34,614 nucleotides of DNA from Patescibacteria group bacterium (GCA_018819325.1 JAHJQJ010000021.1:1-34614); one strand, 5' to 3'; positions 7,180 to 15,760 are shown, numbered from the stretch's first letter. The notes: generated from the letters alone by a model not told the origin. Numbers and translations: made by a program.

Positions 7180-8355
7180 TTATTTATTGCGAAGGAAGGC
7201 GGGGATGTCTAGGTCGTCTTCTATGGTTACCTCGTCGTGTTCGATTTCCATTTTTTTACCTGCAGATCTCACAGAAGGTTCGGAACTATCCTTCGCTGTG
7301 CTGCGGACCGCCGAAAGTTCCGAACCTTCCGCTCCCGCCGGGGAGAGATCCTTTGGAGGGTGATTAATCTGACCCATTATGTTTTGGAGTCTTTTTCTAG
7401 ATTGATCGAAACCGGTGGCAATGACAGAAATTTTAATGCTGTCTTTCATTTCTTTATTAATAGTGGCCCCAAAAATGATGTTGGCGTCTGGATCGGCGGC
7501 GTTGGTTATTAAATTGGCGGCTTTGTTGACCTCACCCATGGTTAAGTCTTTACTACCCGTAATATTGAAAAGAATTCCTCTGGCGCCTTCTATGTTTACC
7601 TCTAGTAAGGGTGAATTTATGGCTGCTTCGGCGGCTTTTTGAGCTCGGTGTTCACCAGAGGCGGTGCCAATACCCATTAGAGCGGTGCCGGCGTTGGTCA
7701 TGATGGCTTTTACATCGGCAAAGTCAACGTTTATTAAACCTGGAATAGTGATTAGATCCGAGATACTTTGAACACCTTGGGCCAAAACAGAGTCGGCCAC
7801 AATGAAGGCTTCGGTAAGTGGTAAGTCTTTGTTGGTAACTTCTAGTAGTTTTTCATTGGGAATAACAATAAGCGTGTCGACCGAGTTTTTTAGCTGATCT
7901 ACCCCTTCTTCGGCGTTGATCATACGTCTGGCACCTTCAAAAGGGAATGGTTTGGTAACCACGGCAACTGTTAGGGCTCCTACATCTTTAGCGATCTTGG
8001 CTATTACCGGAGCTGCACCCGTACCTGTTCCCCCACCCTCTCCGCAGGTAATAAAGACCATGTCTGTGCCGGTAAGTAAATTTTTGATTTTTTCGCTTGA
8101 TTCTTCGGCGGCGGCTTGACCCATGTCTGGATTGGAACCTGACCCCAAACCTTTGGTTAGTTTTTCACCAATTTGCAGTTTAATGTCTGCATTGCTTGCT
8201 AATAGGGCCTGCATGTCTGTGTTTATGGCAATGAACTCCACACCTTTTATTTCACCGTCGGTGACCATGTAGTTAACGGCGTTGTTTCCGCCTCCGCCAA
8301 CACCCACGACCTTGATTTTTGCAAAAGAATTGATGTCTGGTCTAACTAATGCCAT
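7180..8355 (-). CDS. ftsZ: Cell division protein FtsZ
   Basis: Tubulin-like GTPase that forms the division ring. The 391 aa carry the tubulin signature GGGTGTG (107-113), the N-terminal GxGGGGxNAV nucleotide loop (18-26), the T7-loop NVDFADV (209-215), and the C-terminal peptide DDLDIPAFLRNK that contacts FtsA and the membrane. The linker (about 330-375) contains residues 343-361 encoded by an inverted-repeat element (7274-7329) that shares 22 bp with parB. It is separated from ftsA by a 236-bp repeat-rich gap rather than the usual few bases. A weak TAACAT hexamer lies 6 nt before the ATG, so ftsZ may have its own leaderless promoter. Confidence 0.97.
   Translation of the reverse strand: MALVRPDINSFAKIKVVGVGGGGNNAVNYMVTDGEIKGVEFIAINTDMQALLASNADIKLQIGEKLTKGLGSGSNPDMGQAAAEESSEKIKNLLTGTDMVFITCGEGGGTGTGAAPVIAKIAKDVGALTVAVVTKPFPFEGARRMINAEEGVDQLKNSVDTLIVIPNEKLLEVTNKDLPLTEAFIVADSVLAQGVQSISDLITIPGLINVDFADVKAIMTNAGTALMGIGTASGEHRAQKAAEAAINSPLLEVNIEGARGILFNITGSKDLTMGEVNKAANLITNAADPDANIIFGATINKEMKDSIKISVIATGFDQSRKRLQNIMGQINHPPKDLSPAGAEGSELSAVRSTAKDSSEPSVRSAGKKMEIEHDEVTIEDDLDIPAFLRNK
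7274..7329. repeat. Inverted-repeat element inside the ftsZ linker
   Basis: Perfect 14-bp inverted arms GAAGGTTCGGAACT (7274-7287) and AGTTCCGAACCTTC (7316-7329) are separated by 28 bp. The right arm plus 8 bp is identical to parB 427-448. The element is read in frame and adds an S/E/R-rich stretch to the disordered C-terminal linker, which tolerates length change. Confidence 0.85.
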
Positions 8356-8396
8356 GAGTGGATGTTACAAGATGTGTAAACAAAAGACAACTGCCT

Positions 8397-8587
8397 GGAA
8401 GTATCGCATACTTCCTATTCGTCATTCTGGTAAGTGAGTCTTCGAACGCATCCGGAATCTGTTCGGTTCGATTCTGGAGTCCTCGCAGACTCGTCCCCAG
8501 AATGACGGAGAGGAAAGGATTCGGCATCAGAATGCCTAGATTCTTCACTATCGTTCAGAATGACTATTGCACTTCGGAAGTGCAATA
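8397..8587. repeat. Intergenic palindrome cluster between ftsA and ftsZ
   Basis: Contains a family-8 hairpin GGAAGTATCGCATACTTCC (8397-8415); a family-3 element (8421-8506); a family-2 end module (8521-8564, with the ATTCTTCACTATCGTTCAGA string also found at 16072-16091); and a short hairpin with arms TATTGCACTT / AAGTGCAATA around CGG (8565-8587) directly beside the ftsA 3' end. No coding sequence is supported here. The ORFs that can be drawn through it are repeat translations. Confidence 0.8.
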
Positions 8588-8591
8588 TACT

Positions 8592-9875
8592 TTACGGCAT
8601 GAGGGATTTGAAGAAGTCGGTGGCTTTTTTTGACATCTGTTTGAAAGGAAGTTTTTTTAAGAGGTTATCAATTTTAAAGCTGGTGGGTATGTGTGAGTCG
8701 CTGTGTTGATAACCATAAAGTATTAAACCTACGGCGGTGGCGTATTCTGGGGAGTCAATTTCTTCTGTTAGTCCAGAGAGTCCGGTGGGGCTGCCAAGGT
8801 GCGCAGGTAACTGCAGTACGCGCTTGCATGACTCAACCGCGCCGACGGTCAAGGATCCACCACCAGAAAGAACGATACCGGCTGGCATTTGACCGGCGTA
8901 ACCTGATTTTCTAATTACACCACCCACCAAAGTAAATATCTCGTTTAATCTTGGTCTAATAATACCTTCTGATACGGCCTTCTTAGATACGTTTTTAATT
9001 TCCTCTCTTACTCCGATCTTGGCTAGATTAATTTCGTCTGAATTACCAAGTTCTTTTTTTATTTTATTGGTGGTCGAGACGTGATGTTTTATTTTTTCGG
9101 CGCTGTCTAGACTTATCATTAGACCCAAGGCCAGATCGTCTGTGATTTTTCTGGCACCTAAAGGAATAACGCTGGAGTAACTACAGGCAGAGTCCACAAA
9201 AGCAGTAACGTTGGTGACGCCGGCCCCGATGTCAACACTAACAACCCCCAGTTCTTTTTCTGTGTCTGTAAGAGTAGACATGGCAGAAGCTAAGCCTGAA
9301 TAAACGGTATTTTGAACACTGACCCCGATTTCGTTAACGACTTTGGCTGTGTTTTTTACAGCTGTGGTTGAACTGGTGATTATGTGAGCCTCTGTTTCTA
9401 GCCTGATGCCAGACATGCCGACAGGATCCTTGATGCCTTTTTGGGAGTCCACACTGAATTCACGAGGTAGTACATGCATGATGTCACGGGAAGAAGGTAA
9501 AGAGACTGCTCTGGCAGCCTCTATGGCTCTATAGATGTCTTCTGGGCTGATCTCACCCTCTGGTTCGGTAACGGCTACCACCCCTTGACTGTTTTGAGAC
9601 TTGATATGGGAGCCGGAAATAGAGACTTGAGCAGAGCTGATGTTAAAACCGGCCATACGTTCGGCCGCCTCTACACAGTCGGTAACCGAACCAACAACTT
9701 CTTCTATGTTTACTATTGTTCCAGCGTTGTTTCTACTTCTACCCATTCCCCTACTGGGCAGAGTGGCCACACCAACCACGTTTATATTGTCCGAGTCAGA
9801 TGAGGGTTTGGTAATAAGACAAGTAATTTTGCTTGTGCCAATGTCTATTGCGTTTACTCCGGTGTTTTTACTCAT
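8592..9875 (-). CDS. ftsA: Cell division protein FtsA
   Basis: Actin-like ATPase that tethers FtsZ to the membrane. The 427 aa begin with the phosphate-1 loop AIDIGTSKITCLI, carry the second phosphate loop VVSVDIGAGVTNV and the adenosine motif GIVLSGGGSL, and end in an amphipathic, Lys- and Phe-rich helix (LLKKLPFKQMSKKATDFFKS) of the kind FtsA uses to bind the membrane. It starts 2 nt after the ftsQ-like stop, with no clear Shine-Dalgarno site, so it is probably translated by coupling within the ftsW-murG-ftsQ-ftsA run. Confidence 0.95.
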   Translation of the reverse strand: MSKNTGVNAIDIGTSKITCLITKPSSDSDNINVVGVATLPSRGMGRSRNNAGTIVNIEEVVGSVTDCVEAAERMAGFNISSAQVSISGSHIKSQNSQGVVAVTEPEGEISPEDIYRAIEAARAVSLPSSRDIMHVLPREFSVDSQKGIKDPVGMSGIRLETEAHIITSSTTAVKNTAKVVNEIGVSVQNTVYSGLASAMSTLTDTEKELGVVSVDIGAGVTNVTAFVDSACSYSSVIPLGARKITDDLALGLMISLDSAEKIKHHVSTTNKIKKELGNSDEINLAKIGVREEIKNVSKKAVSEGIIRPRLNEIFTLVGGVIRKSGYAGQMPAGIVLSGGGSLTVGAVESCKRVLQLPAHLGSPTGLSGLTEEIDSPEYATAVGLILYGYQHSDSHIPTSFKIDNLLKKLPFKQMSKKATDFFKSLMP

Positions 9876-9877
9876 AG

Positions 9878-10441
9878 TTATTGAATTATTGGATGGTTAA
9901 ATCTTAGGTCAATTGTTTTAATACCTTCTTTGATTTTAGCTATTGAAGGGATAGCTTGTAAAGTATCTGATAATTCTTCAGCCGAGAGACTTAAGGGAAT
10001 TATTATATTTGGCAAGTTAGAGCTTGCAAAATAAAAATTGTCTTCCAATAAGTAACCCTTTGTTACGGGCAGAGTGTAAACGATACTGGTAGTTAGTATA
10101 AAGATTTGTTCAAGCTTTTGCTGGGGTGGTTTTTGGGAGAATATTAAACTAATACTAGAGTCGTCTGTACCAGGAGCTATTTCCCCGTTGGGAAATAGGT
10201 CATACGGCTGAGCAGACACGGAGCTAGCAAAATCGTCTAGTTCGTTAATGGGTAAACCATTGGGTGATAGCGTGGGCTGGAGATAGCTTAAAAATACTGA
10301 AACGGCCAGTGGCCGGTCTTGCTTTGTGTCTATGGTAGGTTTTTGGCCCCAGTGAGACCTAGTGATTAGCTGACCAATAACAAAGATTAGGCTTAAAAAT
10401 ACGATAACCAAGACTAGTCGTTTACGCTTAAACCATTTCAT
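9878..10441 (-). CDS. ftsQ: FtsQ/DivIB-like division protein
   Basis: Single-pass membrane protein in the position of ftsQ between murG and ftsA. The 187 aa have a basic N-terminus (KWFKRKR), one membrane helix (about 9-27) and an extracytoplasmic domain with little recognisable sequence. At 187 aa it is shorter than typical FtsQ (about 250 aa), and the POTRA part is hard to see. The start overlaps the murG end by 14 nt. The identity rests mainly on position, topology and size, so it is an inference from synteny. Confidence 0.7.
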   Translation of the reverse strand: MKWFKRKRLVLVIVFLSLIFVIGQLITRSHWGQKPTIDTKQDRPLAVSVFLSYLQPTLSPNGLPINELDDFASSVSAQPYDLFPNGEIAPGTDDSSISLIFSQKPPQQKLEQIFILTTSIVYTLPVTKGYLLEDNFYFASSNLPNIIIPLSLSAEELSDTLQAIPSIAKIKEGIKTIDLRFNHPIIQ

Positions 10442-11501
10442 TTATTATTGTCATTATTCTTTGGGTGGCATTGGTAATTACTGTGCCCGAAACTGGTTTA
10501 AGTTTTTTTGGAGACAGTTTTTTTATAGCGAGCATTAGAGCTTGAGGGTTTAAGTCCTTTTCTTTAAGAGTTAAGCTGGTGGTGCTAGTGGCGGCCAGTT
10601 TGGCGTTTAAAAATTGCTCATTGTGAGAGACCCAGGAAATGGGGATAAATATAACTCTTTTTCCCAAAAGACAAAGTTCGTAGGTGGTATGGGCTCCCGC
10701 TCGGCTAATAACCAGGTGGGCTGATCTTAGATAATCGGTGGCTTGATCGGCAAAAAAGTATGGGGCATGAATATAACGGTCTGAGTATTCACCCAGTGAT
10801 TTTTTTACCCTTCTGGCCTTGCTAATGTCTTTGGTTTTACTGTTGGAACCTGTTTGGTGAACTACGGTGTATTTTTTTACCAACTGTGGAATTAAAGGAA
10901 AAAGACTAGAGTTGATGACGTGTGAACCCTGCTTACCACAGGTTATATAAAGAAGCTTGGGTTTAAAATGGGTCACTGGAGTTTTTTCTAGAAGTTTTTT
11001 TCTAATAGGTAGACCAACCACGACTGTTTTTTTGCTGGGAAAATTTTTCTTGGAAGACTGATGGGTAAGCAAGATCTTTTTTACAAATGGAGACAAGGCT
11101 TTGTTAGCCCAACCGGCGGTGACGGTCTGTTCGTGGGTAATCGATGGAATACCAAGAATCCAACCGGTAATAACCACCGGCACGGATATAAAGCCACCGG
11201 ATGAGAAAATTAGTGAAGGCTTAAATTTTATTAGATAAGAAAACGACTGAATAAAGCCTAGAAAGATTTTTAAGTACTCTAGGGGGTTGCTTTGTTTATA
11301 GACCTTGCCTGTTTTGAGCTCTAGAAATTTAATATTGTTTTTGGTTATTTCTTTGAATTCTGCCGAGAGGCTTTTATCTTCCCTACTAGTAAATTTATGG
11401 CCTATCCAGATTACTTGATAGCCTTTCTTTCTGGCGGCCAGAGCTACTTCTAAGGTTGAGTTGTGGTGTCCGCCGGTAAATATAATGGTAAGTTTTTTCA
11501 T
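10428..11501 (-). CDS. murG: UDP-GlcNAc:lipid I N-acetylglucosaminyltransferase MurG
   Basis: Membrane-associated GT28 enzyme that converts lipid I to lipid II. The 357 aa show an N-terminal glycine loop variant FTGGHHNSTLEVALA (about 9-23), IFSSGGFISVPV, the T-H-E-Q-x-x-x-x-G-x-A-N-K segment, and a C-terminal SRAGAHTTYELCLLGKRVIF donor-binding region. The N-terminal loop departs from the usual G-T-G-G-H-x-x-P, which is a modest oddity. It overlaps ftsW by 4 nt upstream and ftsQ by 14 nt downstream, so it sits mid-operon. Confidence 0.9.
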   Translation of the reverse strand: MKKLTIIFTGGHHNSTLEVALAARKKGYQVIWIGHKFTSREDKSLSAEFKEITKNNIKFLELKTGKVYKQSNPLEYLKIFLGFIQSFSYLIKFKPSLIFSSGGFISVPVVITGWILGIPSITHEQTVTAGWANKALSPFVKKILLTHQSSKKNFPSKKTVVVGLPIRKKLLEKTPVTHFKPKLLYITCGKQGSHVINSSLFPLIPQLVKKYTVVHQTGSNSKTKDISKARRVKKSLGEYSDRYIHAPYFFADQATDYLRSAHLVISRAGAHTTYELCLLGKRVIFIPISWVSHNEQFLNAKLAATSTTSLTLKEKDLNPQALMLAIKKLSPKKLKPVSGTVITNATQRIMTIINEMV

Positions 11502-12565
11502 TTTGTTTTGGCTATGTTGGCTAAAATTCCTAATGAGATATAGGTGGTAATTAACGAAGAACCACCGTAAGAGATAAATGGTAGAGGCATGCCGGTTAAG
11601 GGGATCAGTGCTACCATAGCTCCTAGGTTAACAAAAACTTGGGTCAAGAGCAACAAAGTCAAGCCTGAAGCCAGTAAACGCCGGTAGTGATTGCTGGCCT
11701 TTTTGGCTATGTTAAAGGCAGATAGTATGAAGGCTGCGAATAAACCGATTAAGATTGTACCGCCTATGAAGCCCAGCTCTTCTCCTACTACAACAAAAAT
11801 CGAGTCGGTGGTAGATTCTGGCAGATAGGCGTATTTTTGCCTGGATTTACCCAATCCAACCCCGGAAAAACCGCCTGAACCTAAACCAAGTAGGACTTGG
11901 TTGATATGATACGAGGAGCCCAGGGGGTCTTGGGTTGGATCCATAAAGGTCTGTAAACGGCGAAGGCGGTATGGGGAAACGATGATTAGCAGTGCTATAA
12001 GGGAAGAAAGTAAAATAAAAAAGAAAGACATATCCTTAAGTTTGGCGCCTGATAAATAGTAAAGAGTGAAGGCTGAAGCGGTGATGACCACGGCCGTACC
12101 CAGGTCTGGCTGGAGCATGACCAAGGTCAGGCAAGATAGGGTAAGAAATAGGAATGCTTTTAAAGGCTTGGCTGTTTCTAACCACGAAGCTAGATAGATA
12201 ATAATTGAGAGTTTAAAAAATTCAGAAGGTTGCATGCCTACTAAGCCTAAACTTAACCATCTTCTGGCTCCTTGCAGTTTACTGCCAACCCCGGGGATTA
12301 AGACCAAGACCATAAGAATTAAGGAGGTAAAAAACACGGCCGGTGTGGCCTTTTTAATTAGATCTAGGCTAATATTTTGTATTATAAAAAATAGACTGAT
12401 TCCCAGTGCCAACCAGATAAGTTGGTTTTTAACAAAATGATATTTGTTGCCAAAATCGGTGTATCCTTCGATGGCTGAAGAATTATATATAGCGGTTAAA
12501 CCAATTATAGAAATACCTAAACCTAAAAGAAAAATCCGAGCAGAAAGGTTTTTACTTGTCTGCAT
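11498..12565 (-). CDS. ftsW: SEDS division polymerase FtsW
   Basis: Polytopic lipid II polymerase of the divisome, partner of FtsI. The 355 aa have about ten hydrophobic segments and the SEDS landmarks G-A-R-R-W-L (about 98-103), QPDLGTAVV, GLGKSRQKYAYLPESTTDSIF followed by V-G-E-E-L-G-F, and PLPFISYGGSSL. The YLPESTTDSIF form distinguishes it from the RodA paralogue at 3156-4193. The ATG lies inside the last codons of the small coiled-coil gene (14-nt overlap), so ftsW is read from that gene's promoter. Confidence 0.94.
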   Translation of the reverse strand: MQTSKNLSARIFLLGLGISIIGLTAIYNSSAIEGYTDFGNKYHFVKNQLIWLALGISLFFIIQNISLDLIKKATPAVFFTSLILMVLVLIPGVGSKLQGARRWLSLGLVGMQPSEFFKLSIIIYLASWLETAKPLKAFLFLTLSCLTLVMLQPDLGTAVVITASAFTLYYLSGAKLKDMSFFFILLSSLIALLIIVSPYRLRRLQTFMDPTQDPLGSSYHINQVLLGLGSGGFSGVGLGKSRQKYAYLPESTTDSIFVVVGEELGFIGGTILIGLFAAFILSAFNIAKKASNHYRRLLASGLTLLLLTQVFVNLGAMVALIPLTGMPLPFISYGGSSLITTYISLGILANIAKTK

Positions 12566-12782
12566 AATGGCCGATTACCGTGTCTAGTTTTCTTTCTATA
12601 TTGCCAAGGCCAACTTCGAAGTTGTCGAACCTACCTTCGAGATTGTCAATTTTTTCAGCATTCTTGTCGATCTTTCCGTCTAATCTTTCTAAGGCTGGCA
12701 TAATAACCTCGTGTATTCCTTCCAGAACTCCATTCATTATTTCGCCCTTGATCCATTTTTTATCCACCAACGTTAACGCCAT
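12552..12782 (-). CDS. Small coiled-coil protein leading the ftsW unit
   Basis: A 76-aa protein that I do not recognise by family. Residues 25-72 read as an amphipathic helix with hydrophobic positions (L, I, L, F, V, I, L) spaced as in a coiled coil and a repeated D-x-x-E-x-R/K-x-D pattern. It has no membrane segment and no cysteine. Support for it being real: its end overlaps ftsW by 14 nt, and an extended -10 (TGATATATT) ends exactly 6 nt before its ATG, the same geometry as ileS and others. It may be a soluble helper of the divisome or only a leader cistron; nothing decides between them. Confidence 0.7.
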   Translation of the reverse strand: MALTLVDKKWIKGEIMNGVLEGIHEVIMPALERLDGKIDKNAEKIDNLEGRFDNFEVGLGNIERKLDTVIGHYADK

Positions 12783-12788
12783 ATATTA

Positions 12789-12797
12789 AATATATCA
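12789..12797 (-). promoter_or_regulatory. Extended -10 promoter of the ftsW unit
   Basis: Minus-strand TGATATATT, the hexamer ending 6 nt before the ATG at 12782. It would drive the coiled-coil gene, ftsW, murG, ftsQ and ftsA. Confidence 0.65.
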
Positions 12798-12810
12798 CAC
12801 CAATCAATAT

Positions 12811-13085
12811 CGTCATCCTGAACTCCCCCCCCCGTCATTCCTGCGTAGGCAGGAATCTATCCAAATGGATCCCCGCCTGCGCGGGGATGACGTTGGAGGA
12901 TGGATCCCGTACTAAATGCGGGATGACAGGGGGGTGTGAAATGATAGGGACGGTCCTTGTCATTCCGATTGGAGTCCCGACCCTGCGGTCGAGGACGGAA
13001 TAGAGGAATCCCTTTCAACTGGAAATCATACAATAAAGTAGTTAGTTTGTTTACTGGTAGGCTGTACTTTTGAAAGGGGTTGAGC
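12811..13085. repeat. Intergenic palindrome cluster between mraY and the ftsW unit
   Basis: Contains a family-2 start fragment (GTCATCCTGAAC, about 12812-12823); a full family-1 element 12834-12891, whose first hairpin has compensated changes (ATTCCTGCGTAGGCAGGAAT); a family-1 half element 12900-12927; a family-6 near-palindrome 12942-12962; and a family-7 hairpin GACCCTGCGGTC near 12979-12990. The last 70 bases before the mraY stop have no structure I recognise. No gene is supported here. Confidence 0.75.
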
Positions 13086-14111
13086 CTAGGAGAGGGCGAG
13101 CCAGAGGCCGACGACTACTAACATGATGTTGGTCAACCAGGCTCTTTGGACTATTTTTGGTTCTGACCAGCCTTTTTTTAGTAACCAATAATGAATTGGG
13201 GCAATAGGTAGAAGTCTTCTACCAAGAATCTTGACCCCCATTATTTGGATAACGCTGGAAAGACCGTTTATTAAAAATGGTAAACCAATAACCAAGAGGG
13301 CAAAGACCTTGCCGGTTAGAAGACCCACGGTAGCAAAGGTGGCCCCAAAAGCCAAGGCGCCAACGTCACCCATAAAGATACGGGCAGGAAAGACGTTGAA
13401 GTAGAGAAAAGCAATTAATCCACCCAACAATAGGGCAATAAAGATAGAAAGAGGTACGTCTAAAATGGATGCGGATAATAATAAAAGGCCAAATAAGGAG
13501 ATCATTAGTAGTCCACCGGCAAGGCCGTCCATGCCGTCGGTAATGTTAACAGAGTTGGCAAAAACTACCACCAAAAAAGCGGCTAGAGGAATGAACCAGT
13601 GGCCAAAAGCGACTACACCAAAAAAGGGAATGTTAATTATATCTATACCTAAGTTTATGTTGAGCAAGGTTCCTATTGTTAATCCTAGGACCACCTGGAT
13701 AATTAATTTATAGCTAGTGCGTAGGCCTGAGTAACCATGCTGTCTGTCTAGTTCAAAAAAACCAACCACGTCGTCGTATAAACCTAGTAAGCCAAAGGTG
13801 ATAAAAGTGAAAAAGATTACGTTTATTTCTTCGTTTAATGGATATACGTGGGTAATTTCTATGCCTGCAAGTTTAAGAAGAGGAATTGATAAAGCAAAAA
13901 GAAGACTGACTAAGACCAAAATGAGAAAACCACCACCCTCTGGTGTCTTGGCTTTTGAGCGGATATGTTCAGAAGCGGCGTCTTTTTTATCAGCTGCTAT
14001 GGCTGACTTTTTTTTGTAAAACTTTAATCTGTAAAGATAATTAATAAAAGGAACTATAGCCAGCGAATGAATGGTGAAGGAGAATATTAATATTCCTAGA
14101 AGAAGGGCCAT
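13086..14111 (-). CDS. mraY: Phospho-MurNAc-pentapeptide transferase MraY
   Basis: Integral membrane enzyme that makes lipid I from UDP-MurNAc-pentapeptide and undecaprenyl phosphate. The 341 aa have about ten membrane segments and the catalytic landmarks: adjacent aspartates in GLYDDVVGFF (D113, D114), NSVNITDGMDGLAGG (186-200), F-M-G-D-V-G-A-L-A-F-G (D249), and the HHH-like loop PIHYWLLKKGWSEPKIVQRAW (about 305-325). It overlaps the 3' end of dgkA by 16 nt, so both come from the promoter upstream of dgkA. murE and murF, usually between ftsI and mraY, are absent. Confidence 0.95.
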   Translation of the reverse strand: MALLLGILIFSFTIHSLAIVPFINYLYRLKFYKKKSAIAADKKDAASEHIRSKAKTPEGGGFLILVLVSLLFALSIPLLKLAGIEITHVYPLNEEINVIFFTFITFGLLGLYDDVVGFFELDRQHGYSGLRTSYKLIIQVVLGLTIGTLLNINLGIDIINIPFFGVVAFGHWFIPLAAFLVVVFANSVNITDGMDGLAGGLLMISLFGLLLLSASILDVPLSIFIALLLGGLIAFLYFNVFPARIFMGDVGALAFGATFATVGLLTGKVFALLVIGLPFLINGLSSVIQIMGVKILGRRLLPIAPIHYWLLKKGWSEPKIVQRAWLTNIMLVVVGLWLALS

Positions 14112-14461
14112 AGGTATTTACCAAAAATAATAAAAGCAATTATGACGGAAGAAATGGCGGATAACAAAACCATGCCAGAGGAGACGTCTTTGGCGATTTT
14201 TGCTTGCTGGTGAAACTTGTCTGTTAGTAGGTCTACAACCGACTCTATGGATGTGTTTATCATTTCTGCTATTAAAACCAGAGAGATTGTAAAAACGATA
14301 ACTATTTTTTCTGCTTGAGAGATGTTTAGAATAAAGCTGGCGGTAAGAGCGATTAAGGCGGCTAGGGCGTGAATTTTGAAGTTGGGCTGGGTTTTGAATG
14401 TATAAATAATGCCGCTAAAGGCATTTTTAAAGGAAATGGTGTGTTTTTTTATGATGGACAC
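14096..14461 (-). CDS. dgkA: Diacylglycerol/undecaprenol kinase family protein DgkA
   Basis: Small trimeric-type membrane kinase; in Gram-positives this family phosphorylates undecaprenol and so recycles the lipid carrier that MraY next door uses. The 121 aa have three membrane helices and the family motif A-E-M-I-N-T-S-I-E-S-V-V-D (about 65-77), followed by A-K-I-A-K-D-V-S-S-G-M-V-L-L. It starts with GTG at 14461, with an extended -10 (TGGTAAAAT) ending 6 nt upstream. Placing a lipid-carrier kinase directly before mraY makes pathway sense. The first 110 bp, with the promoter, are duplicated at 15790-15899. Confidence 0.92.
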   Translation of the reverse strand: MSIIKKHTISFKNAFSGIIYTFKTQPNFKIHALAALIALTASFILNISQAEKIVIVFTISLVLIAEMINTSIESVVDLLTDKFHQQAKIAKDVSSGMVLLSAISSVIIAFIIFGKYLWPFF

Positions 14462-14467
14462 AGGTTT

Positions 14468-14489
14468 ATTTTACCACTCTTGCTATAAT
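14468..14489. promoter_or_regulatory. Back-to-back divergent extended -10 promoters (dgkA / peptidase)
   Basis: On the minus strand TGGTAAAAT (14468-14476) ends 6 nt before the dgkA GTG. On the plus strand TGCTATAAT (14481-14489) ends 8 nt before the peptidase ATG. The two -10 elements are 4 bp apart, so RNA polymerase can probably occupy only one at a time. Confidence 0.65.
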
Positions 14490-14497
14490 TTGAGACA

Positions 14498-15760
14498 ATG
14501 AGACTAAATCAACATTTGCTGGAACTACTTCAAGAAATTCAGGAAATTCCAAGTTCACCTTTTTTATCCAAACCTTCAAAAGAATATATCATCTCCCTTC
14601 TTACAAAATATAATGTCCCCTTTAGCTTTAATCACTATTCTATTATTGCCCGTCCCGTTCAAAATCCCGGGGCAACTAAGTTAGTTTTTCTTACCCATAC
14701 AGACCATCCTGGCGCCGTATTGAAAAATAATCGAATAGGTATTTTGTTTGGTTCGGTTGGACTGGGGAGGCTTGGAAAACAACTACCCATTCCCATGAAG
14801 GTGTTTTCCCCCCAGGGAAAGTACTTGGGCAAAGGCGAGATAACACACATTGAAAAGAGCCGGAAAATTGGAACCAAGATAGATTTTGACGTTCCTAAAA
14901 ATTCCTTTGCTCAGTATGATTTCCCCTACCTCAAGAATACTCCAACTCATATAAAGCTCTATAACGCAGATAACGGTATTGATACGGCAGTTATGTTGCA
15001 CCTTCTTAGTAAAAGAATTGAATCTGGGTTTGACCTTTACTTTGTTTTTAATTTCCATGAAGAAGTCCACCAAATAAGTGCTTGGCATTTATCCAGACAC
15101 AACCCTATTAATATTGGTTCTAGAGATATAGTTATTAATCTTGAGGCCCCAATTATTGAAAACCAAAAAAATAAGTTCTGCCCGCCGGTTAATTACGAAA
15201 ATGGACCAGTTCTTGAGTTAAGCAATCTTAATATGGTCCATGGTTATAAAAATCCAGGTAAAAATCTTGCAGAGGTTTTGCTTAAGACGACAGCTCACAG
15301 GTACAAACTTGACCTACAAATTGGTGCTACCAAAGGCTCGGATGAGGCCCGCGCGATCACCAATTTTGGTCTTACCCCCAATATTGTTACCCTGGCCATA
15401 CCCAACCGTTACAAGCACAACCGGGGTAGTGATGGTCAGGTTGTGCCAGAAGAAATTCTAAAAAAAGATGTTGTTATTTTTTCCAAACTATTGTCAAAGG
15501 CCATACTTTTTGACCCAAAAAAACTAAATAAAATAAGCACCAAGATGACTAACTTATCTTTGCAAATTAAGAAGAATGATTGCATTACAGATAAAGATGT
15601 CCAATTACAGAAGGCAAAACTAAATGACAGACTTGATGTTTATTACAAGGCCATTATTAAACGAGGGTACTACTTCCCCGAGTCACTTAAGGACAGCTTT
15701 CAAGATTTTGCTTTAAAATTACTCTTTTATTTCATGTTTCTAATACAGAAACTATATTAG
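14498..15760 (+). CDS. M42/M28-like zinc aminopeptidase family protein
   Basis: Probable di-metal exopeptidase or deacylase; the substrate is unknown. The 420 aa show the clan MH metal-site order: T-H-T-D-H (H67, D69), D158 in N-A-D-N-G-I-D, the E188-E189 pair in F-H-E-E-V, E216, D282 in K-G-S-D-E, and H307 in R-Y-K-H-N. Residues about 85-150 look like the inserted second domain of M42 enzymes. About 85 residues after the last ligand form a Lys-rich helical tail not typical of the family. It runs against the surrounding operon, has its own leaderless-type promoter, and sits between two copies of the dgkA 5' end, so it probably arrived in a duplication or insertion event. Confidence 0.75.
   Translation: MRLNQHLLELLQEIQEIPSSPFLSKPSKEYIISLLTKYNVPFSFNHYSIIARPVQNPGATKLVFLTHTDHPGAVLKNNRIGILFGSVGLGRLGKQLPIPMKVFSPQGKYLGKGEITHIEKSRKIGTKIDFDVPKNSFAQYDFPYLKNTPTHIKLYNADNGIDTAVMLHLLSKRIESGFDLYFVFNFHEEVHQISAWHLSRHNPINIGSRDIVINLEAPIIENQKNKFCPPVNYENGPVLELSNLNMVHGYKNPGKNLAEVLLKTTAHRYKLDLQIGATKGSDEARAITNFGLTPNIVTLAIPNRYKHNRGSDGQVVPEEILKKDVVIFSKLLSKAILFDPKKLNKISTKMTNLSLQIKKNDCITDKDVQLQKAKLNDRLDVYYKAIIKRGYYFPESLKDSFQDFALKLLFYFMFLIQKLY

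Noticed and set aside
8358..8633. Overlapping small ORFs between ftsA and ftsZ on both strands
   Set aside because: They translate palindromic repeats and share frames with no recognisable protein.
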